From Halalkalibacterium ligniniphilum (GTDB lineage: Bacteria > Bacillota > Bacilli > Bacillales > Bacillaceae_D), in NCBI RefSeq assembly GCF_000334155.1, contig NZ_ANNK01000134.1:1-39922 (forward strand): DNA of 39,922 bases, written 5' to 3'. The translations under genes and the position numbers were made by a program. Each line of letters starts with the position of its first letter. Position 1 is the first letter of the stretch. Of the stretch, positions 1-8,086 are shown one piece after another. The notes beneath the pieces are model-generated. The model saw only the letters and a program-made list of their open reading frames with translations. It made no database searches and was not told the DNA's origin.

Positions 1-1328
1 GTCAAAGAAATATCTTCTGCTTTAGCCCCTAGCTCGATGGCTAGCGCTGCTTCTCCAATTAATGAAGATGCATCAGGACCAACCATTTGAACCCCTAAGA
101 CCCTATCAGACTCCTTCTCTACAACGATTTGTACAAATCCTTCCGCCTGCTGTGTTGAGAGCGCTCGCCCATTGGCTGAAAAAGGTGATTTCCCTACCGT
201 AATTTCAAATCCTTTTTCTTTGGCAGCATCAGGACTAAGTCCAACTGTCGCGATTTCAGGGTCAGTAAAAATGACCGCAGGCATTGCAAAAGCATCCATT
301 TCACTTGCTTTGTTTGAAAGAGCTTCTGCGGCTACAATTCCCTCTTTCGAAGCCTTATGTGCCAGCATAGGACCTGTGGCTACATCACCGATTGCAAAGA
401 TTGAGAACTGACTTGTGCGACATTGTTGATCGGTGACGATGAAGCCTTTTTCATTCACTTCTACTCCGATTTCCTCTAATCCAAGCTGTTCACTATTCGG
501 TCGGCGCCCCACAGAGACTAGTAGCTTATCGGCGGTGATTGAACGCTCCCCTAGAGATGTGTCTAGCACTAGCTTCATTTGAGCTCCAATTTTTTCATGG
601 GCCTTAATCTTAGTACCTGTGAATACATCTACATCGATTTTTTTAAGATTTTTGTACACAGGCTGAATCAACTCAAGATCGGTACCTGGTAACAATTGAT
701 CCTGCAATTCAATGATCGTAACCTTTGCTCCTAGCTTTGCATAGGCTGTTCCTAATTCTAGCCCAATGTAACCACCTCCCATCACGACCAATTCGTTTGG
801 CACATCCGTCAATTGTAAGGCTTCTGTGGAACTAATCACCGTTTCCCCGTCAAACTCAAACCTAGGAATTTCATTGGGCCGGCTACCTGTTGCAATAATG
901 GCATACTCAAATTCAAAAAGCTCACGGCTCTCCTCAGACATAACCTCGATCTTGTTTTTACCGATGAATCGAGCCTCCCCTTTTACGACATTAACTTTGT
1001 TGGACTTTAACAAGGCATTAACACCATTTGTTAATTTGCTAACAATGGATTGCTTCCAATCCATCATTTGATTCATCTCAAAGGAAGCGTCGGTTACTTT
1101 CAGTCCAAACACTTCTGACTGCTGAAGCTTGTACTTTTGATCTGCTGCATGAATGATTGCTTTAGAAGGAATGCAGCCTCGATTCAAGCACACACCGCCT
1201 AAATCTTCCTTCTCTACAAGGGTGACCTCCTTCCCTAATTGAGCGGCTCGTATCGCTGCCACATATCCTCCTGGTCCTCCGCCAATGACTATCACTTGGG
1301 TCCAACGAGCTATATCCCCGACAACCAT
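1..1328 (-). CDS. lpdA: Dihydrolipoyl dehydrogenase (E3), 3' end cut by window edge
   Basis: FAD-dependent E3 of a 2-oxoacid dehydrogenase complex: it reoxidises the dihydrolipoyl groups of E2 and passes electrons to NAD+. The frame is open from ATG 1328 to the window start (about 442 codons). An N-terminal FAD-binding VIGGGPGGY (about residues 14-22) is followed by the redox-active disulfide in GGVCLNRGCIPSK (Cys47 and Cys52). The start is supported by AAGGAGATGATTT just upstream. Family members run to about 470 residues, so roughly 28 are missing, and the catalytic His-Pro-Thr segment must lie just outside the window. It is the last visible gene of the E1alpha-E1beta-E2-E3 operon, 71 bases after E2. 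The identification is very secure; which complex it serves is inferred from its neighbours. Confidence 0.95.
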   Translation of the reverse strand, partial: MVVGDIARWTQVIVIGGGPGGYVAAIRAAQLGKEVTLVEKEDLGGVCLNRGCIPSKAIIHAADQKYKLQQSEVFGLKVTDASFEMNQMMDWKQSIVSKLTNGVNALLKSNKVNVVKGEARFIGKNKIEVMSEESRELFEFEYAIIATGSRPNEIPRFEFDGETVISSTEALQLTDVPNELVVMGGGYIGLELGTAYAKLGAKVTIIELQDQLLPGTDLELIQPVYKNLKKIDVDVFTGTKIKAHEKIGAQMKLVLDTSLGERSITADKLLVSVGRRPNSEQLGLEEIGVEVNEKGFIVTDQQCRTSQFSIFAIGDVATGPMLAHKASKEGIVAAEALSNKASEMDAFAMPAVIFTDPEIATVGLSPDAAKEKGFEITVGKSPFSANGRALSTQQAEGFVQIVVEKESDRVLGVQMVGPDASSLIGEAALAIELGAKAEDISL

Positions 1329-1399
1329 GCCAAATCATCTCCTTAACATCCTCTGATTCATACCCATTGATTTATAAAATGGCTTTGTTTGATGCATGA

Positions 1400-2674
1400 T
1401 TATAACTCTAAAAAAAGTAAATGAGGCTTTTCTAGAAGCTCCATGATTCTTTTTAAGAAGTTCGCCGCCATCACACCGTCGATCACTTGATGATCAAACG
1501 TTAATCCAATGCTCATGACATAACCAATAGTAATTTCATCATTGGCAACAATCGGTTTTTTCTGAATTTTATTAATCCCTAAAATCGCAACCTCTGGATG
1601 GTTGAGGATCGGTGTTCCAAATTGAACAGCTCTCGTTGAGCCGATATTGGAAATCGTGAATGTCCCGCCTTGCATTTCACCCATCTGAAGCTTGCTAGCA
1701 CGAGCTTTCTCCGATAATTCGCTCATTTCTTCCGACAGCTGCAGTAAATTTTTTGCATTGGCTCGTTTGACCACTGGAACCATCAGACCAGCTGTCGTAT
1801 CAACAGCGATGCCAATGTTGTATGCCTTTTTCAACACGATCTCCTGGGCATCCATATCCAACGCTGCGTTCAGATACGGGAACTCCTGTAAAGCACGAAC
1901 GGTAGCCTTAATAATAAATGGAAGATACGTCAGCTTTACTCCTTTATCCCGTCCATCCTCATTTATTTTCTTTCTCAGCGAGACAAGCGCCGTCACATTC
2001 ACTTCATCCATCACCGTACTTTGAGCAGATGATGACAGGGACTTCATCATATTTTGGGCAATTTGCTTACGAATTCCCTTTAATGGCACTCGTTCATCTG
2101 TTTCATCATTTGCGACAACAGGAGATGGATTCCGCTCAGTTCCAGCATTAGACTCCGCCTTTTCTGCCTGGTATGTACCTTTCAAAAAGGCTCTGACATC
2201 CTCTTCGGTGATGCGATCACCCTTACCGGTTCCCTTCTTAATCAGCGTGAGATCAACATTTAATTCCCGAGCAATCCTCCGTACGGACGGAACCGCTAAT
2301 GGAAGATATTTTCGTTTCGAACCACCTTGCACCTGAGTTAGTGCTGACGTATCCGTTACTGATTGCGTTTTTTCAGCTTCAGCCACTTTTGCTGTTTTTT
2401 GCGGCTTTGCTTTTTCCGAAGCCGCTTTTCCTAAATCACTCGTTTTAATGGAAACGATGACCGAACCTACTTCTGCCGTATCTCCTTCCTCATAATGAAG
2501 GGCTGCTACTTCTCCAGCAACAGGTGAAGAAATCTCTACGACTGCTTTATCGTTTTGCACTTCGACAATTATTTGGTCCTCTTTAATCACATCTCCGGGC
2601 TTAATAAACCATTTGACGATTTCACCCTCAGCGATACCCTCTCCAACATCTGGGAGCTTAAATTCATACACCAT
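1400..2674 (-). CDS. pdhC: Dihydrolipoyl acyltransferase E2 of a 2-oxoacid dehydrogenase complex
   Basis: The 424-residue core acyltransferase carries the acyl group on lipoyl-lysine and transfers it to CoA. Domains in order: one N-terminal lipoyl domain (about 1-78; lipoyl lysine in VQNDKAVVEI, K43); an Ala/Lys/Thr/Gln-rich linker; a peripheral-subunit-binding domain (about 120-165; AVPSVRRIARELNVDL); a second linker; and the catalytic domain (about 195-424). The catalytic domain ends with the active-site DHQVIDG, where His395 and Asp399 match the HxxxD motif. It starts 31 bases after the E1beta stop with an AGGGAGGAGATGGG ribosome binding site. The acyl substrate cannot be fixed from E2 alone; pyruvate is favoured from E1alpha, and branched-chain 2-oxoacids are the alternative. 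Confidence 0.9.
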   Translation of the reverse strand: MVYEFKLPDVGEGIAEGEIVKWFIKPGDVIKEDQIIVEVQNDKAVVEISSPVAGEVAALHYEEGDTAEVGSVIVSIKTSDLGKAASEKAKPQKTAKVAEAEKTQSVTDTSALTQVQGGSKRKYLPLAVPSVRRIARELNVDLTLIKKGTGKGDRITEEDVRAFLKGTYQAEKAESNAGTERNPSPVVANDETDERVPLKGIRKQIAQNMMKSLSSSAQSTVMDEVNVTALVSLRKKINEDGRDKGVKLTYLPFIIKATVRALQEFPYLNAALDMDAQEIVLKKAYNIGIAVDTTAGLMVPVVKRANAKNLLQLSEEMSELSEKARASKLQMGEMQGGTFTISNIGSTRAVQFGTPILNHPEVAILGINKIQKKPIVANDEITIGYVMSIGLTFDHQVIDGVMAANFLKRIMELLEKPHLLFLEL

Positions 2675-2705
2675 CCCATCTCCTCCTCCCTATTTCCTGC
2701 AATGA

Positions 2706-3686
2706 TTAATAGTCTAAAACTTCTTTTACAGCATGAAGTAACCGGTCCATATTCGGCAGCCATTCCTCTTCAATTTGCGTAAAAGGATATGGCGTATCGT
2801 AGCCGGTGACTCGCTTAATCGGACACTGCAAGTAGAGAAACGCTTCTTCCATAATTCGTGTTGCCACTTCTGCTCCAAACCCGTTCGTCCGAACTGCCTC
2901 ATGGCTAACAATGATGCGGCCTGTTTTTCTGACGGAATTCATCACCGTTTCATAATCAAACGGAACGAGACTGCGTAAGTCGACCACTTCAATGGAAACG
3001 CCCATCTTCTCAGCACAGTGTTCAGCTACCTTTGTTGCCGTTACCACTGGAGGCCCCCAGCTGATTAATGTAATGTCCTCTCCTTCTCTTACGACATTCG
3101 CTTTGCCGAGGGGAATGCGGTAAGGCTCCTCAGGAACTTCCATTTGATTGGAGCGATACAGACGCATTGGCTCAAAAAAGATCACGGGATCTGGATCATC
3201 GATCGCTGAAAGTAACAACCCTTTCGCATCATACGGATTACTTGGAATCACAACCTTTAGGCCAGGCGTATGAGTAAAGAAGGCCTCTATGCTGTCACTG
3301 TGCAGCTCCAACGCTCTCACTCCACCGCCAAAAGGGCCACGGATAACAAGAGGTGTTGAAAAGCTGCCACCTGTCCGCATCCGACTGCGAGACAGCTGCG
3401 AACAAACCTGATCAATCGTTGCATACATAAAGCCCATAAATTGCATTTCTACAATCGGTCTAAATCCATTTGCAGCAAGTCCTATCGAAGCGCCAACGGT
3501 TCCAGACTCAGCCAAAGGAGTATCAATGACTCGGTCTTCGCCAAATTTTTCTTGCAGCTTATCTGTTGCCCGAAATACTCCACCATTTTTTCCTACATCC
3601 TGCCCCATCACCAAAACAGTTGGGTTTTCTTCTAGTGCCTGTGAGATTGCTTCATTAATTGCTTGAATCATATTTTTTTGTGCCAT
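2706..3686 (-). CDS. pdhB: 2-oxoacid dehydrogenase E1 component, beta subunit
   Basis: Beta subunit of the thiamine-diphosphate E1 heterotetramer, which decarboxylates the 2-oxoacid and acylates the lipoyl arm of E2. It is about 326 residues, the usual length. Family features include VMGQDVGKNGGVF near residue 25, DTPLAESGTVGASIGLA (about 55-72), the EMQFMGFMY stretch that places the catalytic acid/aromatic pair, and a C-terminal transketolase domain containing SHEAVRTNGFGAE. I chose ATG 3686 because GGAGG lies about nine bases upstream; a GTG one codon earlier (3689) is possible. It follows E1alpha by only a few bases, so the two are almost certainly translated together in the same operon. 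Confidence 0.9.
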   Translation of the reverse strand: MAQKNMIQAINEAISQALEENPTVLVMGQDVGKNGGVFRATDKLQEKFGEDRVIDTPLAESGTVGASIGLAANGFRPIVEMQFMGFMYATIDQVCSQLSRSRMRTGGSFSTPLVIRGPFGGGVRALELHSDSIEAFFTHTPGLKVVIPSNPYDAKGLLLSAIDDPDPVIFFEPMRLYRSNQMEVPEEPYRIPLGKANVVREGEDITLISWGPPVVTATKVAEHCAEKMGVSIEVVDLRSLVPFDYETVMNSVRKTGRIIVSHEAVRTNGFGAEVATRIMEEAFLYLQCPIKRVTGYDTPYPFTQIEEEWLPNMDRLLHAVKEVLDY

Positions 3687-3692
3687 CACACA

Positions 3693-4763
3693 TTACCTCC
3701 CCTCTGTTGCATGAAAATTTCGCACTTCATCTCTTTGCTTACGAAGATCGTCTGTCATCTCTGTGTAAACCCGATCAAAAATGTCTTCAAGCTTCGTTTT
3801 TGGGACATTTTCAAATTCCTCAACGGCCTGTGCAATCTGCTCATTAATTTCTGCCAATACCTTTTCAAATTCAAACTTTTCAAAAATTCCTCTTTTTTCT
3901 AAAAATTTTTGATACTTTTCGAGGGGATCACGCTGCTTCCATTCTTCCACGACCGTTTTATCCTGGTATCGGGTCGGATCATCCGCCGTCGTATGAGGCT
4001 GCACACGATACGTTAATGCCTCTATTAGGGTCGGCCCATTCCCATTTCTTGCATGTTCAATTGCTTCTTTTGTCACTTTTCGAACTGCAAGAATATCATT
4101 GCCATCAACAAGAACTCCTTTGATTCCATAAGCAATCGCTTTTTGAGCAATCGTTGGTGTCGCCGTTTGCTTTGAAAAAGGAACACTAATCGACCATTGA
4201 TTATTTTGACAGAAGAACACAACAGGTGCTTTGAAAACGGCTGCTATATTTAACCCTTCATGAAAGTCCCCTTTGGAGGTGGCCCCGTCTCCGAAATAGG
4301 TTAAGGCAATCTCCTTCTCACCTCTCATTTTAGAAGCCCACGCTGCCCCTACCGCCTGTGGGATTTGCGGAGGAATCATAATCCCATACGGAAAAATATT
4401 CACACCCTTGTTGACAGTCCCCCCGTTGTAATGTCCGGCAAAATATAAAAGGGCTGTCACAATGTCCTTTCCAAACATTAACGTCGCACAGAGATCTCTG
4501 CCGTAGGGAAACATCCAATCTGACCGTTCAAGGAGGGTGGCACTCCCAACCTGTGCCGCTTCCTGTCCTTTATAAGGAGGATACGTGCCAATTCTCCCCT
4601 GGCGCTGCAGACGAAAAACTTTTTCATCTAAGACTCGGGAAAAGAGCATCTTCCTGTATAAATCTAATAATTCCTCGTCCCCTAGATCAACTGACTGCCC
4701 TTCAGCCAGACTTCCGTCGTCATGTATGACTCGAACCAAATCAAATTGAACTGTTTGCTCCAT
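3693..4763 (-). CDS. pdhA: 2-oxoacid (probably pyruvate) dehydrogenase E1 component, alpha subunit
   Basis: Alpha subunit of E1 with the thiamine-diphosphate motif: GDGATSKGDFHEGLNIA (about 160-176) followed by the FFCQNNQWS half of the GDG-to-NN signature. N-terminal FRLQRQGRIGTYPPYKGQEA and FPYGRDL are typical of pyruvate-type alpha subunits of Gram-positive complexes, which is why pdhA is preferred over bkd or aco. The start is ATG 4763, with GGGAGGG seven bases upstream; an in-frame ATG at 4778 would place the Shine-Dalgarno inside the gene. It is the first gene of the operon. A cre-like site lies 41 bases upstream, and a LysR gene is divergent. This may be a second, regulated copy and not the housekeeping pdhABCD; the window cannot decide. 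Confidence 0.9.
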   Translation of the reverse strand: MEQTVQFDLVRVIHDDGSLAEGQSVDLGDEELLDLYRKMLFSRVLDEKVFRLQRQGRIGTYPPYKGQEAAQVGSATLLERSDWMFPYGRDLCATLMFGKDIVTALLYFAGHYNGGTVNKGVNIFPYGIMIPPQIPQAVGAAWASKMRGEKEIALTYFGDGATSKGDFHEGLNIAAVFKAPVVFFCQNNQWSISVPFSKQTATPTIAQKAIAYGIKGVLVDGNDILAVRKVTKEAIEHARNGNGPTLIEALTYRVQPHTTADDPTRYQDKTVVEEWKQRDPLEKYQKFLEKRGIFEKFEFEKVLAEINEQIAQAVEEFENVPKTKLEDIFDRVYTEMTDDLRKQRDEVRNFHATEGR

Positions 4764-4803
4764 CTTTATCCCTCCCATTTTATTTTCTTTCCATGTCCAT
4801 TTA

Positions 4804-4817
4804 TTAAAACGCTTTCA
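4804..4817 (-). promoter_or_regulatory. cre-like CcpA site upstream of the E1alpha operon
   Basis: Read on the minus strand the 14-mer is TGAAAGCGTTTTAA, close to the Bacillus cre consensus (TGWAARCGYTWNCW) with mismatches at the 3' end. It sits 41 bases before the E1alpha start, so CcpA binding would probably affect initiation. This is inference from one imperfect match. Confidence 0.45.
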
Positions 4818-4968
4818 TTAATAATAAAAGCAAAAAATGGGGAGCACATGGCAAGGACTGTATGATTTGATTATAGTTTATTTCGTTTTCAAATACATTT
4901 CAAATATATATTTGACGCTCGAATCATACTTATGAGATATTAATCAAAAAGATGAGGGGGACCCTAAA

Positions 4969-5910
4969 ATGGAGTTAAGGCATCTAAGATATTTTGTTAC
5001 GGTCGCAGAGGAGCTTCATTTTGGAAAAGCTGCTGAGCGGCTTCATATTGCACAACCGCCCTTAAGCAAGCAGATTAAAGATTTAGAAAAGGAACTAGGA
5101 GTTTCTCTATTTAACCGCACCAACCGGAAAGTGGAATTAACCTTAGCCGGTATGCTGTTTTTAGAGGAAGCGCGAAAATTGCAGGCTCAGCTTGAGCATG
5201 CGCAAAACGTGGCAAGATGGGCTCACCGTGGTGAGGTGGGAAGCCTTGTATTGGCTTTCATTGGTTCAGCCAACTATGATTTGATTCCTTTAATGAAGGG
5301 CTACCGGAAACGTTTCCCTAAGGTCGACATCACCCTTTCACAAATGTTAACGCCCAATCAAATGGAGGGACTATCAAAAGGAACGATTGATATCGGCATC
5401 ATGCGTCCCCCTTCCACCAATGACGAGCTAAACTTCGAGACGATTCGGCGTGAACCGTGGGTCGCTGCATTACCGGAAGGACATCCTTTGTTGGAGCTCG
5501 GTGAGCCGTTACCGCTCTATGCTTTAAAAGATATGCCAATTATTTTATACCCAAGAAACCTTGTCGGACCAAGATTTTATGACGCGATCATGAAGCTTTG
5601 CTATGATGCAGGCTTCAGTCCAAATATCGTCTACGAAGCACCAGAAATGCAAACAACGGTCGCCCTTGCCGCATCAGAGCTTGGCATCGCGTTAGTTCCC
5701 TATTCCATTCAATTTTTATTTAATAAAGGGGTTGTTTTTCGAATGCTGGATGACCAAACACCTAGCGCAGAAATAGGGGTTGCCTGGAGAAAAGAAGAAA
5801 CCTCCCCTTTAGTCCATTCCTTCCTCAGCTTTTGTAGGGAGGTCTCGGTTTTACAAGAGGTACAAAACAGCCATGGTATGGCATGGGAAGAACATGAGGA
5901 TAAGGCGTAG
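4969..5910 (+). CDS. LysR-family transcriptional regulator
   Basis: A 313-residue LysR regulator. An N-terminal winged helix-turn-helix (residues 1-60; LRYFVTVAEELHFGKAAERL then QPPLSKQIKDLE) precedes a substrate-binding effector domain (about 90-300). The E-L-H-F-G-K-A-A-E-R-L-H-I-A-Q-P-P-L-S wording is typical of the CatM/BenM/AlsR side of the family. It starts after GATGAGGGGGACC. It is transcribed divergently from the 2-oxoacid dehydrogenase operon across a 205-base gap, the classic arrangement for a LysR activator and its target, so control of that operon is a strong inference. The effector is unknown. A good terminator follows at 5955-5993. Confidence 0.92.
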   Translation: MELRHLRYFVTVAEELHFGKAAERLHIAQPPLSKQIKDLEKELGVSLFNRTNRKVELTLAGMLFLEEARKLQAQLEHAQNVARWAHRGEVGSLVLAFIGSANYDLIPLMKGYRKRFPKVDITLSQMLTPNQMEGLSKGTIDIGIMRPPSTNDELNFETIRREPWVAALPEGHPLLELGEPLPLYALKDMPIILYPRNLVGPRFYDAIMKLCYDAGFSPNIVYEAPEMQTTVALAASELGIALVPYSIQFLFNKGVVFRMLDDQTPSAEIGVAWRKEETSPLVHSFLSFCREVSVLQEVQNSHGMAWEEHEDKA

Positions 5911-5954
5911 TTTTGCTGCATGAGGGTAATAAAGCAGCTGAATTTTGGCGACTT

Positions 5955-5993
5955 AAAGCCGCATTCTACAGCTCGAAGAATGCGGCTTTTTTT
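5955..5993 (+). terminator. Rho-independent terminator after the LysR gene
   Basis: A perfect 13-bp stem, AAAGCCGCATTCT (5955-5967) pairing with AGAATGCGGCTTT (5977-5989), with a 9-base loop and seven T residues. It lies 45 bases after the LysR stop. Confidence 0.92.
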
Positions 5994-5994
5994 A

Positions 5995-6846
5995 AATAGT
6001 TGAAAATTTTCATAGCCTTACATTTCAATGGGAAAATTCAAGATAAAAAGTTATTAAAAATTTGCGCCTAAATTAAAAAAGCCATACAAAGTTGTGATCA
6101 AGTTTGAGTGGCTAAATGAGATACTATGAGATTTTATTAGAGTTTACCTCAAAAAAGTTCTACCAAAATGGTTTAACTAAAAAAGCAATCGGGCATAGTC
6201 TTAATAAAGAACCTAGAAGGCTAAACTCTTAAAATTTCTACCAATGAATTACAGCTAGAGTTTTTGAATAAATTTTAATGTATTGATTGCTATTTTGATT
6301 ACATGCTGATAATATAAAGAAGCATGAATTGGAAAGCTAATATTCAAAAATCTTGAGTATTTCCAAGCAGATAATTTTTGACCACTTCCTTTAAGGAAGT
6401 TAAGGCCATACGGACAGCCGGGTCAAATGCCGATTGGCAACTTTAGTTGCCTTATTGATTGAGTTAAAAGCTCAAATTTTATAAGTTGGTTACTTTACAA
6501 CCAGTGCATATGCACACAACTTGTGAAACGGTCAATAAGAGTGGTAAAAGTAATTATTTGCTTTATAGACTCTGATCCTATGATATATTTTGAATATTAA
6601 TAAGCTTACCTATAATGTCTCAGGATTTTTAAGGTAGACGTATACGCATGACTTTTGTCATTGATATACCTATGCTTTTTTAATATTGATAAATATATTT
6701 AAAGCACGTGTTGTGCGCAATTATGCGTTTTACACTTGCTTTTTTTATTGCCCAAAACCTTGAATGGTTTTGACAATAATCTATTTCTACAGGTTGCTAT
6801 GGAAATCCTCTTTGCTTTACAAAAATTTAAGTTAGGAGATAGGAGA
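5995..6846. other. Gene-poor AT-rich stretch with nested hairpins
   Basis: No convincing gene on either strand across about 850 bases. The middle holds an organised set of hairpins (listed separately at 6377-6451), then further short palindromes up to about 6520. The last 100 bases must contain the promoter of the polyamine genes, but I could not fix -35 and -10 boxes with confidence. A short frame near 6140-6230 reads like the start of a small helix-turn-helix protein but is broken by stops; decayed mobile DNA is the simplest explanation. Confidence 0.5.
6377..6451 (+). repeat. Nested hairpin cluster, possible IS200/IS605-type end (omega-RNA-like)
   Basis: TTTGACC (6377-6383) pairs with GGTCAAA (6421-6427). 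Inside this stem is a near-perfect hairpin, ACTTCCTTTAAGGAAGT (6384-6400); right after it is a perfect palindrome, GGCAACTTTAGTTGCC (6436-6451). A GGCAAC-loop-GTTGCC hairpin followed by a TTATTGATTGAG-like tail resembles the 3' ends of tnpB-carrying IS200/IS605 elements, where the transposon-end RNA is encoded. No TnpB frame survives upstream. The structure is seen directly; the identity is recalled similarity only. Confidence 0.35.
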
Positions 6847-8085
6847 ATGGGAAAAGCGCTTATTATCGGTTGTGGTGGAGTGGCATCAGTAGCCATCCAT
6901 AAATGTGTTCAAAACAGTGATGTATTTGAAGAGATTTGTATCGCAAGTCGTACAAAATCAAAATGCGATGACTTAAAAGCCAAGCTAGATGGCGGCAAAA
7001 CAAAAATTACAACTGCACAAGTGGATGCAAATAATGTGGACGAGCTGATTGCTTTAATTGAAGAGGTAAAACCAGATATTGTGATGAACTTAGCTTTACC
7101 GTATCAGGATTTAACAATCATGGATGCTTGCCTTGCAACAAAAACAAACTATTTGGATACAGCAAACTATGAGCCAGAAGATACGGCAAAATTTGAATAT
7201 AAATGGCAATGGGATTATCGCAAACGCTTCGAAAAGGCTGGTATTACAGCTCTTTTAGGCAGCGGATTTGACCCTGGTGTAACAGGTGTATTTTCTGCTT
7301 ATGCGCTTAAGCATCACTTTGATGAAATTGAGTATATCGATATTCTCGACTGTAACGCAGGTGATCATGGCTATCCGTTTGCAACGAATTTCAATCCTGA
7401 AATCAATATTCGTGAAGTTTCAGCCAACGGAAGATATTGGGAAAATGGTGAATGGATCGAGACGAAGCCAATGGAAATCAAACGCGTTTATAACTTCCCT
7501 GAAATTGGCGAGAGAGATATGTATTTGCTTTACCATGAAGAACTTGAATCTCTTGCTGTAAACATCCCAGGAATTAAGCGTATCCGTTTCTTCATGACAT
7601 TTGGTCAAAGCTACCTTACTCACTTAAAGTGCCTTGAAAATGTAGGAATGACTTCCATTGAGCCGATTGAATTCGAAGGAAAACAAATCATTCCGCTTCA
7701 ATTCTTGAAAGCAGTATTACCAGATCCTGCTTCACTTGGACCACGCACAAAAGGAAAAACGAACATCGGTTGTATCTTCAAAGGTAAAAAGGACGGAAAA
7801 GATAAAACGTATTACCTGTACAATGTTTGTGACCATGAGGAATGCTACAGAGAAGTGGGTTCCCAAGCCGTTTCTTATACAACAGGCGTTCCTGCTATGA
7901 TCGGAGCGATGATGGTGATGACTGGAAAATGGAATAAACCAGGCGTATACAATATTGAAGAATTTGATCCAGATCCATTCATGGAAGCACTGAACAAGTG
8001 GGGTCTTCCATGGAAAGAAGATTTTAATCCAGAGCTTGTAGATTCTGAGCCTATTAAAGAAAAAGAGTCGGAGCTTGTTCGTTAA
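6847..8085 (+). CDS. Carboxyspermidine/carboxynorspermidine synthase (saccharopine dehydrogenase family)
   Basis: A 412-residue NAD(P)H-dependent enzyme that reductively condenses aspartate semialdehyde with putrescine (or diaminopropane) to carboxyspermidine (or carboxynorspermidine). It opens with a Rossmann motif, KALIIGCGGVASVAIHKC (residues 3-20), followed by the saccharopine-dehydrogenase core (MNLALPYQDLTIMDACL; LLGSGFDPGVTGVF). The start is ATG 6847, with AGGAG eight bases upstream; the longer frame from TTG 6736 has no matching ribosome binding site and adds an unrelated leader. The assignment leans on the adjacent carboxynorspermidine decarboxylase gene, which separates it from true saccharopine dehydrogenases. 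It replaces the SpeD/SpeE route, the usual one in Bacillus. Confidence 0.9.
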   Translation: MGKALIIGCGGVASVAIHKCVQNSDVFEEICIASRTKSKCDDLKAKLDGGKTKITTAQVDANNVDELIALIEEVKPDIVMNLALPYQDLTIMDACLATKTNYLDTANYEPEDTAKFEYKWQWDYRKRFEKAGITALLGSGFDPGVTGVFSAYALKHHFDEIEYIDILDCNAGDHGYPFATNFNPEINIREVSANGRYWENGEWIETKPMEIKRVYNFPEIGERDMYLLYHEELESLAVNIPGIKRIRFFMTFGQSYLTHLKCLENVGMTSIEPIEFEGKQIIPLQFLKAVLPDPASLGPRTKGKTNIGCIFKGKKDGKDKTYYLYNVCDHEECYREVGSQAVSYTTGVPAMIGAMMVMTGKWNKPGVYNIEEFDPDPFMEALNKWGLPWKEDFNPELVDSEPIKEKESELVR

Positions 8086-8086
8086 G

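Noticed and set aside
6736-6846. N-terminal extension of the carboxyspermidine synthase from TTG 6736
   Set aside because: No ribosome binding site there, whereas ATG 6847 has AGGAG at eight bases and begins exactly at the Rossmann strand.
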